From Pontederia crassipes (Eukaryota > Streptophyta > Magnoliopsida > Commelinales > Pontederiaceae): a DNA stretch of 64,000 bases. The stretch is taken from contig CM060189.1 in NCBI GenBank assembly GCA_030549335.1, positions 50,500,917 to 50,564,916 of the forward strand, written 5' to 3'. Below the pieces are notes generated by a model. It was given only the letters and a program-made list of their open reading frames with translations. It ran no database searches and was not told where the DNA came from. The translations under genes were made by a program, and so were the position numbers. This document shows positions 27,710-39,012 of the stretch, in pieces. How positions within the stretch are numbered: the stretch's first letter is position 1; every line of letters begins with the position of its first letter.

Positions 27710-29560
27710 AATTGCTATGTTAAAAGGGGAAGCTTTTAACTTTCTTTTTATGAAAAAAATGCACATTAGTCTGGATTTGATTTTCATATATGAGAAAATA
27801 TCACTTAAAATTTTATTCTTAATGTTTATTTTTTATTTTGGATTTGTGTAGCACTTACTTATGAGTTTATTCTTTCTTTCAAAAAGATGTCATGCATGCT
27901 TCCATTAAAAAAAAAAGAACACATTGGAATGATTGTCATTTATTATATGAAGGTTTTATGCTCGAAATTCAATTATTCCAAGATTAGTTGGAGTCCATTA
28001 CCTTACGCTTTATCCTCATAACTTTTTATGAGCAAGGAAAATGTATTGTCCATTGGATATACTTGGAGATATAATTTTCAACTTCCAAAATGAGACTTTC
28101 CTTTCCTCCACCAAAGGTTATTGACTATTCATTATTCTTCCTTTTTTATGTGAAAAAAATATCAATGTGCTTATTTCATGACAATTCTCTTATTTTAGTT
28201 TTTGTCCTTTAACGGTGAAAGAGAAAAAAAAGGTTATAACAAATATTGAAAAAACTAAAAGTTAATTCACAAATAATGCTTAAATCCTATAACATCTCTT
28301 TCCATAACTAGCGCAAATAAAAATTCTCTTTTTGGCCGGTGCCTGAATCATTTGTTTGCAACATAATCGAATAATCTTTTGTAGAAAGAGAGGTTAGCTT
28401 GGGTGTATTGTACATCACATATATCTTCTTTCTTATCATGAGCTTGTATCTTTTGATGAGCTAGGATACTTCTTTTATCCTTTTCTTGCTCTATGAGAGC
28501 CTACGCTCACGCTTGTATAGATGACAACTGATGATCATCCTTTTTCTTTTAAAAAATTCTCATGGGGAAAGAATTCGTCTTGGAATTATAACTTAAAAAG
28601 ATTACAAGTAATGAATTAATTATTTGTGTATGTAAGTAGTTTTTTAATTGATAGCTTCAAACTTTTGTCACGTATTTCATAGTGAATGCCATTAATGACA
28701 ATAAATTCATACATTTCTTTTCCATAACAATTAACTCATATATGAATGGCAGCGTTTGTCACATTTCTATCGCGGATATTTTTGTCAGGTTGATTGTATA
28801 TTACATATTAAATAATTACTTTTTTTATATTTTACATTTTAATTTCCATGAAAAGAAAAAAAAGATACTGTTTACATTTTCAAATATATATTTGTTATAG
28901 AATAAATTAACTTATTAAAGTCTTACTATTATTTTATTAAAAACAATTAACAATCACATTTCCACAAAATATTATTTGTACAATTGGGCTATCTTAGCCA
29001 TTGATGAAACTCAAATAATAAATGAGGTATTAAATAAAAAAAATTATTTTATATTGAAAAATACATTGTTTTTAATGTTGATCTAAATTATTTTTCAACA
29101 AAGAAAATTTTCCTAAACTTGTACCATAATCAACTGGGGCAAAGCCCAGCCCAAATAATTTCGCGACGAGAACTACCCAAAACCGATAAATCGCAAAATT
29201 AGCATTTTTGTTTTTATGCCTACAAAAATAGTTGATAAATCCCACTAAAATATAAAGTAATTTAAAATTGATATATGAATTATCTCTTTCGAGTAAAAGA
29301 TGTTAAACCCCAAGTCTTAAATTTCTTCCGGTTCAAATGTTCGCACCAAAGGATTATTTAGTTTAAGCCAAATTGAACCAAATTTCACTAATATTATGTA
29401 ATTTATAACAAAACTTAAAATATGTAATTATTGTGTAATAGATATATTTTCATGTACGTTTTTTTTTTGTTCCTCCATTTACACCTCGTCACCAATTATT
29501 ACTTTTTAGTGTTTTTTTTTTCTTTGCCGGTTCAATTCATTTAAGCCTCCCATCCAGTTT
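27710..29560. other. AT-rich intergenic region
   Basis: About 1.85 kb of AT-rich sequence with long A and T runs and no recognisable gene or element ends. Near 29139-29156 the words GGGGCAAAGCCCAGCCC contain a TGGGCT-type (site II) motif on the minus strand, common in promoters of housekeeping genes. It may belong to the promoter of the zinc-ribbon gene downstream, though it is about 1 kb from the start codon. Confidence 0.4.
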
Positions 29561-30108
29561 ACCGAATCGAACCGGATCGGGATCCGGTTCCCGTCGCCGC
29601 GGTTTGTCAGATGCCATAAATACGTTGCTCCGCTACCACGATCCCACGATTTTTGTCGCCTCCTCTGGAAGCCGAACCCTTGCTCCGGCCGGCGGCGGCC
29701 TTTGGAGCGTTCTCCTTCATCGGAATACATTGCCAGGCTTCCCGGAGAACTCCTCTAGTCTTCCTTCGTTGTGCTGGTAACCTTTATCCGCGCCATCCGT
29801 CGCCGCCGCCGCCTCCCATCCGCCGGGCAAATCGCCGGTCGGACTGGTAGTCGACCCCGCCGTGAGAATCGTTTTTCTTCTTAAATTTTGCTTCTTTCTC
29901 CCAGCTTCTCATATTGCGGCATAAGTGATTGTACTGAAATCTATTAATGTTCGTGGATATGGTTGTGATTTTTGTGCAGCTAATTGTCGAAGTTCCTCCG
30001 GTACATTCATCTCTGAGGATTCACCGAATTCACGTGCAAGTTCGAATTTCTGTAGAGCTTTTTCCATTCACGTGTTCGTGATCGTGGGTATAGTTACAGG
30101 ACTTCACA

Positions 30109-32591
30109 ATGGGCTGGTGTAGTCACTGCCAAGATGATGTCCCTTTCCTGAGGGGCGGGAATGGATTCATGTGAGTGATTGAATTTACGATGGTGCAGTC
30201 TTGCTTATTTAATTGGGATATATGTTCCTTTTTTGGCTTTCCGATGCCCAAAATTTCAATTTCGAATGACTGGGACTGGAAATAACATATGCTACAAATC
30301 ATGGTCTTTTTGTTGATATCAGATGCTGTTCTTCTTGCGGAAAAATTATTGATCAAGATGTGAACTTTGCTGAGGACAATATCCACCAGGTGAATCTACT
30401 TTTCAGTCTCTTTGGTGGCGAATTATGTGTTATTTGTTTGTTCTGTAACTTCATGCATATACCTTGATAGCGACTATGACTTTCTCTGATTCAGCCAACT
30501 GTCCAGGAATCTTTGATTTATACCATATATCAAATGAAAAACTATCCAAGGCCAGTTTCTGACAATAGGGGATTGGAGATCCCAATGATCATCTGCATTA
30601 TTGGGTATTGCCATCTTAAATGACATCTAGAAATCTGATTACTAACAACTTTTATCTTTCAGGTTAACTAATAACTGGTGGCAGCAAAATAAGATTCAAA
30701 TAGACTTTTTTCAAACAATGTAATAGCACCTCGCATTCCATGTTTTCAGGAGGTGTATGCAATTCTAAATCACTATCACTAGTTTTCCAAATGAAACATA
30801 ATAATAAAATTGGTTTGACAGTTTACCACACAAGGGCAATTATGTACTTAATTCAACTTCAAGAAACATGTCATGGACAAAAATTAAAACTATAACTTGT
30901 TTCTAATATGTGACTAAGAATTTATCCCCCTCAAAGGAGATTTTAAGTTAGAAGTTAAGTTAGAAACTTAGAATTACCATCATCAACTTTTCTCTGAGGG
31001 GGAATTGCCAGCATCAATTGTGAGTTGCAAACATGGATTATTCACTTACCATGAGTTATCATAATTAACTGGACGAGTAGCACTTTCCTCTCCGTCCTTG
31101 CACAAGAGAAAGCAAAAGAAATAAAGTTATGAATTTCTGCTGCTGATTCGTAATGTGCACAAATGTTTTTAAGCATCCCTGTACATAATGAATGTCTGGA
31201 ACTGCCCAATCATAGGAATGTTCATTAGTTCATGAAGTGAGGAAGAAAAGGTGGAAGGTGGATTTAGATTAACTTAGCTGATTTTTTTAGGAGTGCAATA
31301 ATGTCTATAACAGGCTAGTAAATGCATGAATTTATATGGAATTCCTGAACAAAAGTATGATATGATTTGCATGTTAAACTTTACACGGTTAGGTAAAATC
31401 AGCAAGAACTTAAATAAACAGAAGTAGGATCCAAGTAGTATTGAGAGCATATAAAATAAAATAAATAATAGATCTAAAGAAGAGACTGTTTTTCTATAAG
31501 TGTCTGGTTCCAAATTCAGCAATCATTTGAAAATCAAGTTGTTGGATATATCCAAGATTTTTTAGATAGCTTAATATAAGTAGGATAGATATTGTGATGT
31601 ATCCGTGCACTATAATTTCTTGTAGCACTTCTTCAAAAAGTTAATTTCTTGTAGCATCATCCAATAGCATAAATGATGCTGGTTCAGTTAGATGTAAACA
31701 TAAAACATATCACTAAACCAAGAATAAAATAATCATGGTAGTTCTTTCGGGAAAAAAATCATGGTTGCATATCCATAGACTGATTTTGGGTCCCCTTTTT
31801 TTTTCTAATATAGGTGTGCTTGTTTGGAGGAAACTAGTTTTCAGGAAAACATTTCCTTATTTCCGTTTGTGCGTGGACCATATTTTGCAGAAAATGAAGA
31901 ACATTTTTTTCCCAATAGACTGCCACAAGTTATATGTCAAATAAATAATTATCTTAATATTTAACTTGCTCTTGACACACAGCTGGCCAGAAAAATATAT
32001 TACTTCCAAGAATATTTTCCTCAAAATTTATTCTTCCTTAAGAGTTTTCATAGGTTTTGTAATTTTCTCCCTTTCAAAATGTTGTTGTTGAAGAGAAGTC
32101 AGCTAGTTCCTGCAATTATTGGGAGTCTCTAGATGCTTGCTTAATATTAGTTCCAAAAATAAATTTTGCAATATTGTAGAAACCCAATGAAAAGACTGAT
32201 ATATCACAAAATTGGCTATATTGTAGTCAGGAAAGATGAAAACCACTTAAAGAAATTCATCTCTTTCGATGGGGAGTTTATAGACAGGTCTCCAACACCT
32301 TCCTTACCGAAACTCCTGTGGGCTAAGCGATTTGATCAATCCTGTTTTTTTAACTTTTCGTTTTTCTTTTGTTATTTATTTTTGACATCTGACCATGAAA
32401 GCACCTGAAAGCAGGATGTAGATAATCCAGGTGTTGTTATCCAAGCTGATCCAGTGGGTACTGAGTACAGTGAGTCTGGGGCATATGAAGATATCAATTT
32501 TGGTGATATATGTGATGGGGATGAATATGAAGACTACTCGGATGGGGATGGATACGAAGACTGCTCTGACGTGGACTTCGATTTCTCGTGA
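30109..32591 (+). CDS. Small TFIIB/BRF1-type zinc-ribbon protein with acidic tail, 3 exons
   Basis: Proposed exons 30109-30170, 30323-30389 and 32415-32591 have GT/AG borders, keep phase and sum to 306 nt (101 residues). Residues 4-26 hold CSHC ... CSSC: Cys4, Cys7, Cys23 and Cys26 form a zinc ribbon, and the surroundings (MGWCSHCQDD, then GKIIDQDVNFAEDN) closely resemble the N-terminus of plant BRF1, the TFIIB-related subunit of RNA polymerase III factor TFIIIB. The cyclin-fold repeats that bind TBP and DNA are absent. The third exon encodes an acidic tail (GDEYEDYSDGDGYEDCSD, ending FDFS). The start has a good context (ACAATGGG) and an acceptor-like site at 30097-30099 suggests a leader intron. 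Upstream, 29560-29870 is GC-rich like a first exon or leader. Function unknown: a BRF1 derivative or modulator, or a remnant with the centre lost. An extra exon near 30495-30604 cannot be excluded. Confidence 0.6.
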
Positions 32592-34256
32592 TGTAGTTCT
32601 ACCGATTCATCTGGCTACAAGCCTGCTGTCCGCTGCTATGCTACTTATCTCCATTCTTTATGATTTATTATAAGGGCATGGCATCAAGCAACTCGATAAA
32701 AATATCTTTAGATTGATTTAATCAGCAGATGATCGAAGTTAGAGCATCCAGTTCGTAGACATGGTAATTTAAGAAACTCGCTGAGGCGCATAGCATGTGC
32801 GATTTTTGTAGCTGGATGCTGGGTATTTCACTATTTTGGTAATAACCCTTTAAAACACAAAGACGCGGCAATATGAATTTGTTTGATTTTTCATTGCATT
32901 AAATCATGGACTCAAAATTCTCATGTCTTTGTTTTTATTCTACATGAACAAATGCAAACGCTTTTGTCTAACCTTCACATTTTCTTCACCCTTAAGCTTG
33001 TAGCTCAAAGAACAAGGGAATAACGCGCATGGTTTGATGAGACTGATGAGCTCATAGCTCGAAATGTGCAGCTATCAAGTTAAATCTCACAGATATCCGA
33101 AACATAAAGCATAGTTTATTGCAATCCGTTCTTATCGAAAGCTAAAAAAATTTACCAATTATCACATCACGAATGTATACACAAGTTTTCAAAGTTAATC
33201 TGGTTGGAGATTTCCAGTTAAATCGGCCACAAGCCAGATTTCAATATTGCAAGCACTACGTACATGATTAGGAACGTTGTCACTACCCAAAGAGATGCGG
33301 AAGGGCAGCAATCAGCAACAATGGTGGTGGTGCCCAGTGCTCCTTTTTCATATTTAGCTCAACAGCAGACTCCCGAAGATGAAGAATATGAGGCTCATGT
33401 TCGCATCACTTTCTTTAGTACCTGGAATATATAAGGTCCTGGAAAACGAAGTCTACGATATCGTCCTTGCATACTTGCTGGAAAACGAAGCAAAGAAGCA
33501 ATAAACACATGCCAATCTTCGAGCAAAAAGAGCAAAGACATGAGACCACAGTTGCTATATCAACTCTGGGACACTTTGGGATTGTTTGAAAACGGAATCG
33601 CGATTTCTCTTAACTTTCTGGTATATAGTTGAATTGACAGTTTAGTTCGAGCTGTGTTTGGTTGGAGTGAAATTTGACGATGAGGAATAAGATTGATTGA
33701 TGTGATAGGAAAAAGAAGATGTGATGGATAAATTTTTTGTGGATTTTAAATTAAAAATAATTATTATAATTATGAAGTATACTTTTATTATTAATTAAAA
33801 TAAAATTATAAAATAAAAATTTTTATGGGAAAATTTTTGTTTATATAATTTAAATATAAAAAATCATTTTTAAATTAATTATATTTAATGAAATATTAAA
33901 TTTTTAATGAAATAATAAGTAATAAATAATATTATATTAATCTCTTATTAAAATTATTTTATATTTATTAAATAATTTATTTTATAGAAGATATGGTGTG
34001 AGAGAAAAGAAAAAGAAAAAAAGAAAATGAATTTTGAAAAAAAGGAACCATCACGTCAAACCCAAAAGACAAAAACAAGGTTGGTGTGGCTCTGGTTCCA
34101 CCGGGAGGGTGGAACCAGGGTCACGTGATCCAGGTTCCATCACATTTGTTCTCGCCCCAGAACTCGATTCTGGGGCGGTGTTTGGCGGAACCGGGTGGAA
34201 CAAGGACGCAGTTCTCGTCCAGTTCCGAAAATAAACGGGGCCTTTTAGTTAATCAG
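32592..34256. other. Intergenic region with possible decayed MITE
   Basis: 32592-33570 holds the presumed 3' UTR of the zinc-ribbon gene and ordinary sequence without a gene I can support. 33575-34245 starts GGGATTGTTTGAAAACGG and ends with TTCCGAAAATAAACGGGGCC, roughly opposed ends of a small non-autonomous element, with AT-rich middle (33730-34020) and GC-rich right part (34080-34200). The ends match only loosely and no clear target duplication was found. Confidence 0.35.
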
Positions 34257-34269
34257 CATTGATGTTTAA
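34257..34269. repeat. Left target-site duplication of LINE (13 bp)
   Basis: CATTGATGTTTAA, repeated exactly at 39000-39012 directly after the poly(A) tail of the LINE. Long variable-length duplications of this kind are made by target-primed reverse transcription. Confidence 0.88.
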
Positions 34270-34368
34270 GCGAGGGAAAGACTTTCTCGACCCACCTCTG
34301 CCTCAAAAAACCCTAGCATCCCTCTTTCCTCAAAGCCCCAAATTTCTCTCCCTCCTCTTCTCCTCAAT

Positions 34369-35655
34369 TTGTCTGGTGCCGCCAAGAGCTGGCTCAAGGT
34401 TGCCAAGCACCCTCGTCCTCTCTGCTCTCTAAGAAACGACTTCAAGCAATTCAGGAGGCTTCCAAGGATGAGGTGGTCATCCGCGCCGAGGAAGTTGGTC
34501 AATGCTTTGAAGATCTCAAAATGGCTCAAATGGGAAGACTTATCTCAAATGAGGCTTCGATGAAAGAATTGAAGGCAGAGCTGTCCGCCTTATGGTCCCT
34601 TGCCACCCCACTTCAGATCATCGATATGGGAAACCACTACTTGATATTCAAATTTAGCTCCAAAGATGACATGTTAGATGTTCTCACACGTAGTCCTTGG
34701 TAACCTCCTCCATGTCTCTGGCCCCATGACAATCAGCTTTCTACCATGCCGGTTTGGCTCCAGCTCCCAAGTTTATCCTACGAGCTTGGAGACACAAACA
34801 CTATACTACACATTGCCAAAATCTTAGTCAAGCTGCTTAAGCTTGACCAACATGCGATCAAGGGAGATCGGTTCCATTTCACGAGAGTTTGTGTCGAGGT
34901 TGACCTGACTTCGCCGATCAAGCAGGGGACGTGGGTTAGACTGCCGGATTGATCACAGTATTTTCAGGTAGTCACCTATGAACATATGCCATTATTCTAT
35001 TTTAACTGCGGTCACATAGGGCATCTTCTTGATCGCTGTCCGGCGCAGGAAAGGATGGAGTTCTGTGCCACACTTGGATGCGATCTTCTTCCTCAAGTTG
35101 CCAGAGTCCAGCGGTGGCCACCTCCGGGGACGGACGCTTTGGTACCTGCACGAGGTGGACCCAACTATGGGCCATCAGCCGGTCCATCCCCCGGAACCGG
35201 GTTCCGCGTGCTACCTTGATGCCCTAGCGCAGATCAATCCTAGCTGAACACGTGCCCCCATCTAGTTCTCATCGTGCGCGGGATCTAGGGATTTGGCCCC
35301 AACGTCTATATCCCCACTCCCAAGGCAACCTAACTTTCAAATTGGTTGCACGACGGATCATCACATGCTCACCCCGATTGTGTGTGAGGAGCAGCAGATG
35401 ATGCCACATGACTCCCTTTCTCATCAATCACAAAATCGGACGCTGGATGTCTCTACACATGTCCGAAACCTTGATCGTGCCAAGGATGGAAGCTCCAGGG
35501 TCTTATCCACATCTTCGATAGGTTCACCTATCTCCTCTCCCGCCCCTCTGTCCGGCAGTAGTTCTTTGCTCGCGGTTCGAGAGCTATCTTTCTCTTTTCA
35601 TGAGCAAGCACATGAAAATATGGTGGCCCAAGTTCTTGAGTGCTTTCCATCCCCG
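34369..35655 (+). pseudogene. LINE ORF1 (DUF4283 plus zinc knuckle), broken
   Basis: Pieces in different frames: ATPLQIIDMGNHYLIFKFSS (about 34600-34660), then MPVWLQLPSLSYELGDTNTI (34746 on), ending with GDRFHFTRVCVEVDLTSPIK (to about 34925). These are the typical DUF4283 blocks of plant LINE ORF1. It is followed by YFNCGHIGHLLDRCP (about 34998-35042), a zinc knuckle whose first Cys is replaced. A Pro/Ser-rich tail follows to 35655. The intact protein packages LINE RNA. Stops near 34702 and 34951 break it. Confidence 0.75.
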
Positions 35656-35849
35656 TGACATGATCCCACCAGAGCAATCTCAGAGGTGGACGAGGAAGAT
35701 TCTGATCCAGAGCCGCGCCAAAGCCACAAGGCTACATTCCAGTTCTCCCCTCCATCTCCTTCCTTCTCTAGGAAGAAAGGTGGTAGGAAGAAAAAAGGTA
35801 AGCTCGAATCATCTCATACTCAATCTAATTCATTTCCGGTTGGCCTACA

Positions 35850-38800
35850 TTTCTCAAGTTAAATTTATGCGGGGCCTCGCCTTGGAATTTCCATGGGGCT
35901 CTCCGGACAAAGTGCGGGACCGCCTGCACAGTCTCATCCGGGAGCATTCTCTTGATATCACCATTCTTCTCGAAACACATGCAAATGGTAAGAACTCTAA
36001 TATAATAATTAGGCATTTAGGTACTTATTGGACAAGATGTTTTCGTGAAGGCGCTGGTGCCCGGGTGGCATACTTATTTCATGGCAACTTGGTAATGCTA
36101 CTATCTCATTAATTAACTCCTCCGCTCAACATGTTCATGCAGTGATTGCAGTAGACAAATTTTCTTTTTTGCTTTTTGCTATTTATGTAAGTAATTTACC
36201 TGTAACTAGAAATGAGCTTTGTCAATATCAAGATAAAATAGATTTAGATGATATTCTAAAGGTAAGAAGAAATATCTTATCTTAAGGCTGATGTGGAAAA
36301 AGCTTTCAATAGGATTTCTTGGAATGCATTCTTCATGGTACTTAACCTAACGAATTCCCTCAAATATTCATTAATTAGATTATGACTTACATCCAATGTC
36401 CTGTGTTCACTTGCAATATAAATGTCTTTCTCCCCTTATTTTAAAGGGTCTCAAGTAGGGAATCCCCTCTCTCCCTATTTATTCATCTTGGCGTCTCAAG
36501 TCTTTTCTTCATTAGTTAACAACCAAGTTAATCTGGGACCATTAAACCATTTAAAGTAGGATCTTTAGCTATTAGTAATCTCTTGTACGCAGATGACCTC
36601 TTAGTTTGTATTGCGGGCTTCCAATTATATAGCGCTTAATGCAATCTTCTCTTATTACAAGAAGCTAACAAATCAAAAAATCAACTTAACTAATTCTACC
36701 ATCTACCTGGCTCCAATGTTTCAAGCCATAAGGAAAAATATCATTATAAATACTTTGAAAATCACAATTGGCTCCTTTCCATTCACATACCTTGATGTAG
36801 GAGATGGAGTTATTTTAGGAGTTGAGTCTGAGTTATTTTAGATGTTTAATTGATTAGTATTTAGTTTCTAGTATTTAGTTGTTGTTAGTATCTAATTTAT
36901 GTTGAGACAATATTTTCTTATCTACTATGTTGAGAGTCCTACTTAGGGTAAAATTTGTATTGCTGAACCCTATAAAAGGGAACAACTGAGTTATTTGGTG
37001 ATATAGCTGAGTTATTTAGTGATATTATTGTTATTCAGACTTTTCATAAACAATTGTTTCTTACTCTTAGTGTTCTCCAAGTTGTAGTGCAGATTCATCT
37101 CATGTTGTATTTTTTATTTCTTTGTGTCTCATTATTTTCTTTGCGTGCCAGTTTTGATACGCTAGTCATATCAGGTTGCTACGGTGACCCGTAGGTGACC
37201 CGCAGAAATTAATTCCGCTACTGTGCCACTGTTTCCCCCTCATCATACCTGAGGATCCCAATTTCATATAAGAGACTCACCAAATCTCACTTCTTCATAT
37301 TGTTTCCAAAACCTAATGTAGGCTGGCGGGCTGGAAAAAGAAAACTCTCACACAGGTTGGGAAAATGACACTTACCAAGTCTACTTTTTCATCTATTCCA
37401 AATTATTCTTTAAGTGCCATGGTTTCATTGAATCTCTGGAACGTGTATCAAGATCTTTTCTTTGTTCCTCATATGGGGCATTCACTTAATTAGTTGGAAC
37501 ACTATACTTCTGCGTAAGCATGAAGGAGGTTTAGGAATTAGGTGTCTAAATCACATGAGAACTTCCTTGCTTGCTTCAAGAGTTCTATCTATTATAAATA
37601 ATTCCCCAAATCCTTTCTCATCATTCATGATTGAAAAATACCACATTCTTCACCCATGGCAGCCTTCCCCCTACTAATAGCTCTGCCCGGAAACTTTTAA
37701 CTCAAGCATTGGAAATATAAAACTTGCTCACAAAGCATATTGGGAATGGCCAGTCTACTCATGTATACAATGATCCATGGATCTTTAATATTCCTTTAAT
37801 CCATATACCCACCTATATTAATGTTCACTCTCCAATTGCTTCTTTAATGACTGCAGATCTTATGATGCATTTTACTTAAATATTTGTATTCTTATGAACT
37901 ACTTTGCTCCCTGCTTGGTGGAAAAGATTTTATGTATTAAGCTACCTTACCTAGGTGTGGGCCTCAGAGATTCTGGATTCCTACAACAAAAGTTGTTTAT
38001 AACTTTATTAGTAAGCCACTGGTACCACCAAGGTATGAATGGCTTGGCTGAAAGACTATATGGAGCAACAACAACCCCCCCCCCCCCCCCCATGATATAG
38101 ATTTTTCTCTGGAAGCTATCTCACAAACGTCTCCCCACCAAATGCTTGTTAATTTCCATAAACCCTATGCTTTGTTGTATTGGGATTAACACAAATTCAC
38201 ACCTTTTCTTTATTGTCTTTCAAATCTGGAATCTTTTTCAATCCAATACTGGCTATTCCTTCAAGTTTATTCCTAAGTGGGGTGAGGGGGAATGGACCAA
38301 TGAGGGATATGACCTTGAGGACTCTTGGTCTAAATCTCAGTTTCAAACCTTATTTGCTCTTTCCTCATGGGGGATTTGGAAGATGAGAACGATGCCCATT
38401 TTAGTTCCAGTCAGGCAACTACTGTCGCGGGTCACATGTAAAAGCCTTCTACTATGCGTTACAAGCACCCCAATTTTCTTAGGGGACTTCCCCCACGTTC
38501 ATTGGGAGCCCCCACCCCAGTTCAAACTGAAATCGAATGGCTCATTATTTAGCAACTCAGGCATGGGGGAGCATGTTATATAGTCAGATCATCTAATACT
38601 AAGTTTATATGTGTAGAGCTACTTTGCGCGCTTTCACTCGATTTTGAAAGCAGAAGTCTGGGATATTCTTTGTGGATTGTTGCACTGCCGTCGGCAAGGT
38701 ATTATGCAAATCATATTGGAGTCAGATTCTACACTTGCGGTGGACATTATCAATAACAAACCCTTTTGTCCCTAGTACATAAAGAACACTATAAACGATA

Positions 38801-38880
38801 TTTGGACTTGTATCTCCATGCTTGCACAATTTAAGTGTAGACATGTTTCTAGACTAGGCAAATGTTGAAGCGAACTCGGT
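35850..38880 (+). pseudogene. LINE ORF2 (endonuclease, RT, RNase H), broken
   Basis: The endonuclease beginning LIREHSLDITILLETH (about 35930-35980) is followed after a large loss by RT blocks: LKADVEKAFNRISWNAF (about 36284-36335), VGNPLSPYLFILA (about 36456-36495), INLTNSTIYLAPMFQ (about 36680-36725) and SFPFTYL (36774-36794). The last is interrupted by the solo LTR and resumes with AGWKKKTLTQVGKMTLTKS (about 37328-37385). FLWKLSHKRLPTK (about 38106-38145) is the RT-associated zinc region, and ILESDSTLAVDIINNKP (about 38710-38765) belongs to RNase H. The YADD-type active-site motif is damaged (about 36590). Nothing functional remains. Confidence 0.78.
36793..37245 (+). repeat. Solo LTR inserted in the LINE (453 bp)
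   Basis: Begins TGATG and ends CATCA, a perfect 5-bp inverted repeat with TG...CA ends, and is flanked by the exact 5-bp duplication TACCT (36788-36792 and 37246-37250). It contains a promoter-like CTATAAAAGGG near 36971. The LINE RT reading is interrupted at precisely this point. No internal retrotransposon sequence is present, so it is a solo LTR left by recombination between two LTRs. Orientation was set by the TATA-like box. Confidence 0.85.
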
Positions 38881-39012
38881 TATCACCCAGTTTTGGGAGG
38901 ATGCCCCCTTGCTAGGATGAGGACTCCTCGACTTTCTGTATAATGAATCCATGAGCTCTTTTGGATAAATTGAATGCATCATTTCTATTTAAAAAAAAAC
39001 ATTGATGTTTAA

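Larger units (their letters stand above)
34270..38999 (+). mobile_element. L1-type LINE retrotransposon, essentially full length, decayed
   Basis: Bounded by identical 13-bp duplications and ending in a short poly(A) (38991-38999). Contents in order: ORF1-like region with DUF4283 and degenerate zinc knuckle (about 34370-35655), endonuclease start (about 35850-36110), reverse transcriptase (about 36270-37450), a reverse-transcriptase-associated zinc region (about 38100-38150) and RNase H (about 38520-38870). Numerous stops and frameshifts. A solo LTR (36793-37245) splits the RT. A poly(C) run lies at 38076-38091. Excluding the LTR the element is about 4.3 kb, rather short for a plant L1, so internal deletions are likely. 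Confidence 0.88.

Noticed and set aside
30495-30604. Possible extra exon of the zinc-ribbon gene (after an acceptor-like CAG)
   Set aside because: It keeps phase and starts with PTVQES, faintly like BRF1, but the rest has no resemblance and the donor is weak. Kept only as an alternative.
33280-33430. Minus-strand exon-like stretch ending in a hydrophobic tail
   Set aside because: About 35 open codons without family match, no partner exons found. Not enough to call a gene.
33575-34245. MITE between the zinc-ribbon gene and the LINE
   Set aside because: Ends match only loosely and flanking duplications are not convincing, so it is mentioned only within an intergenic entry.
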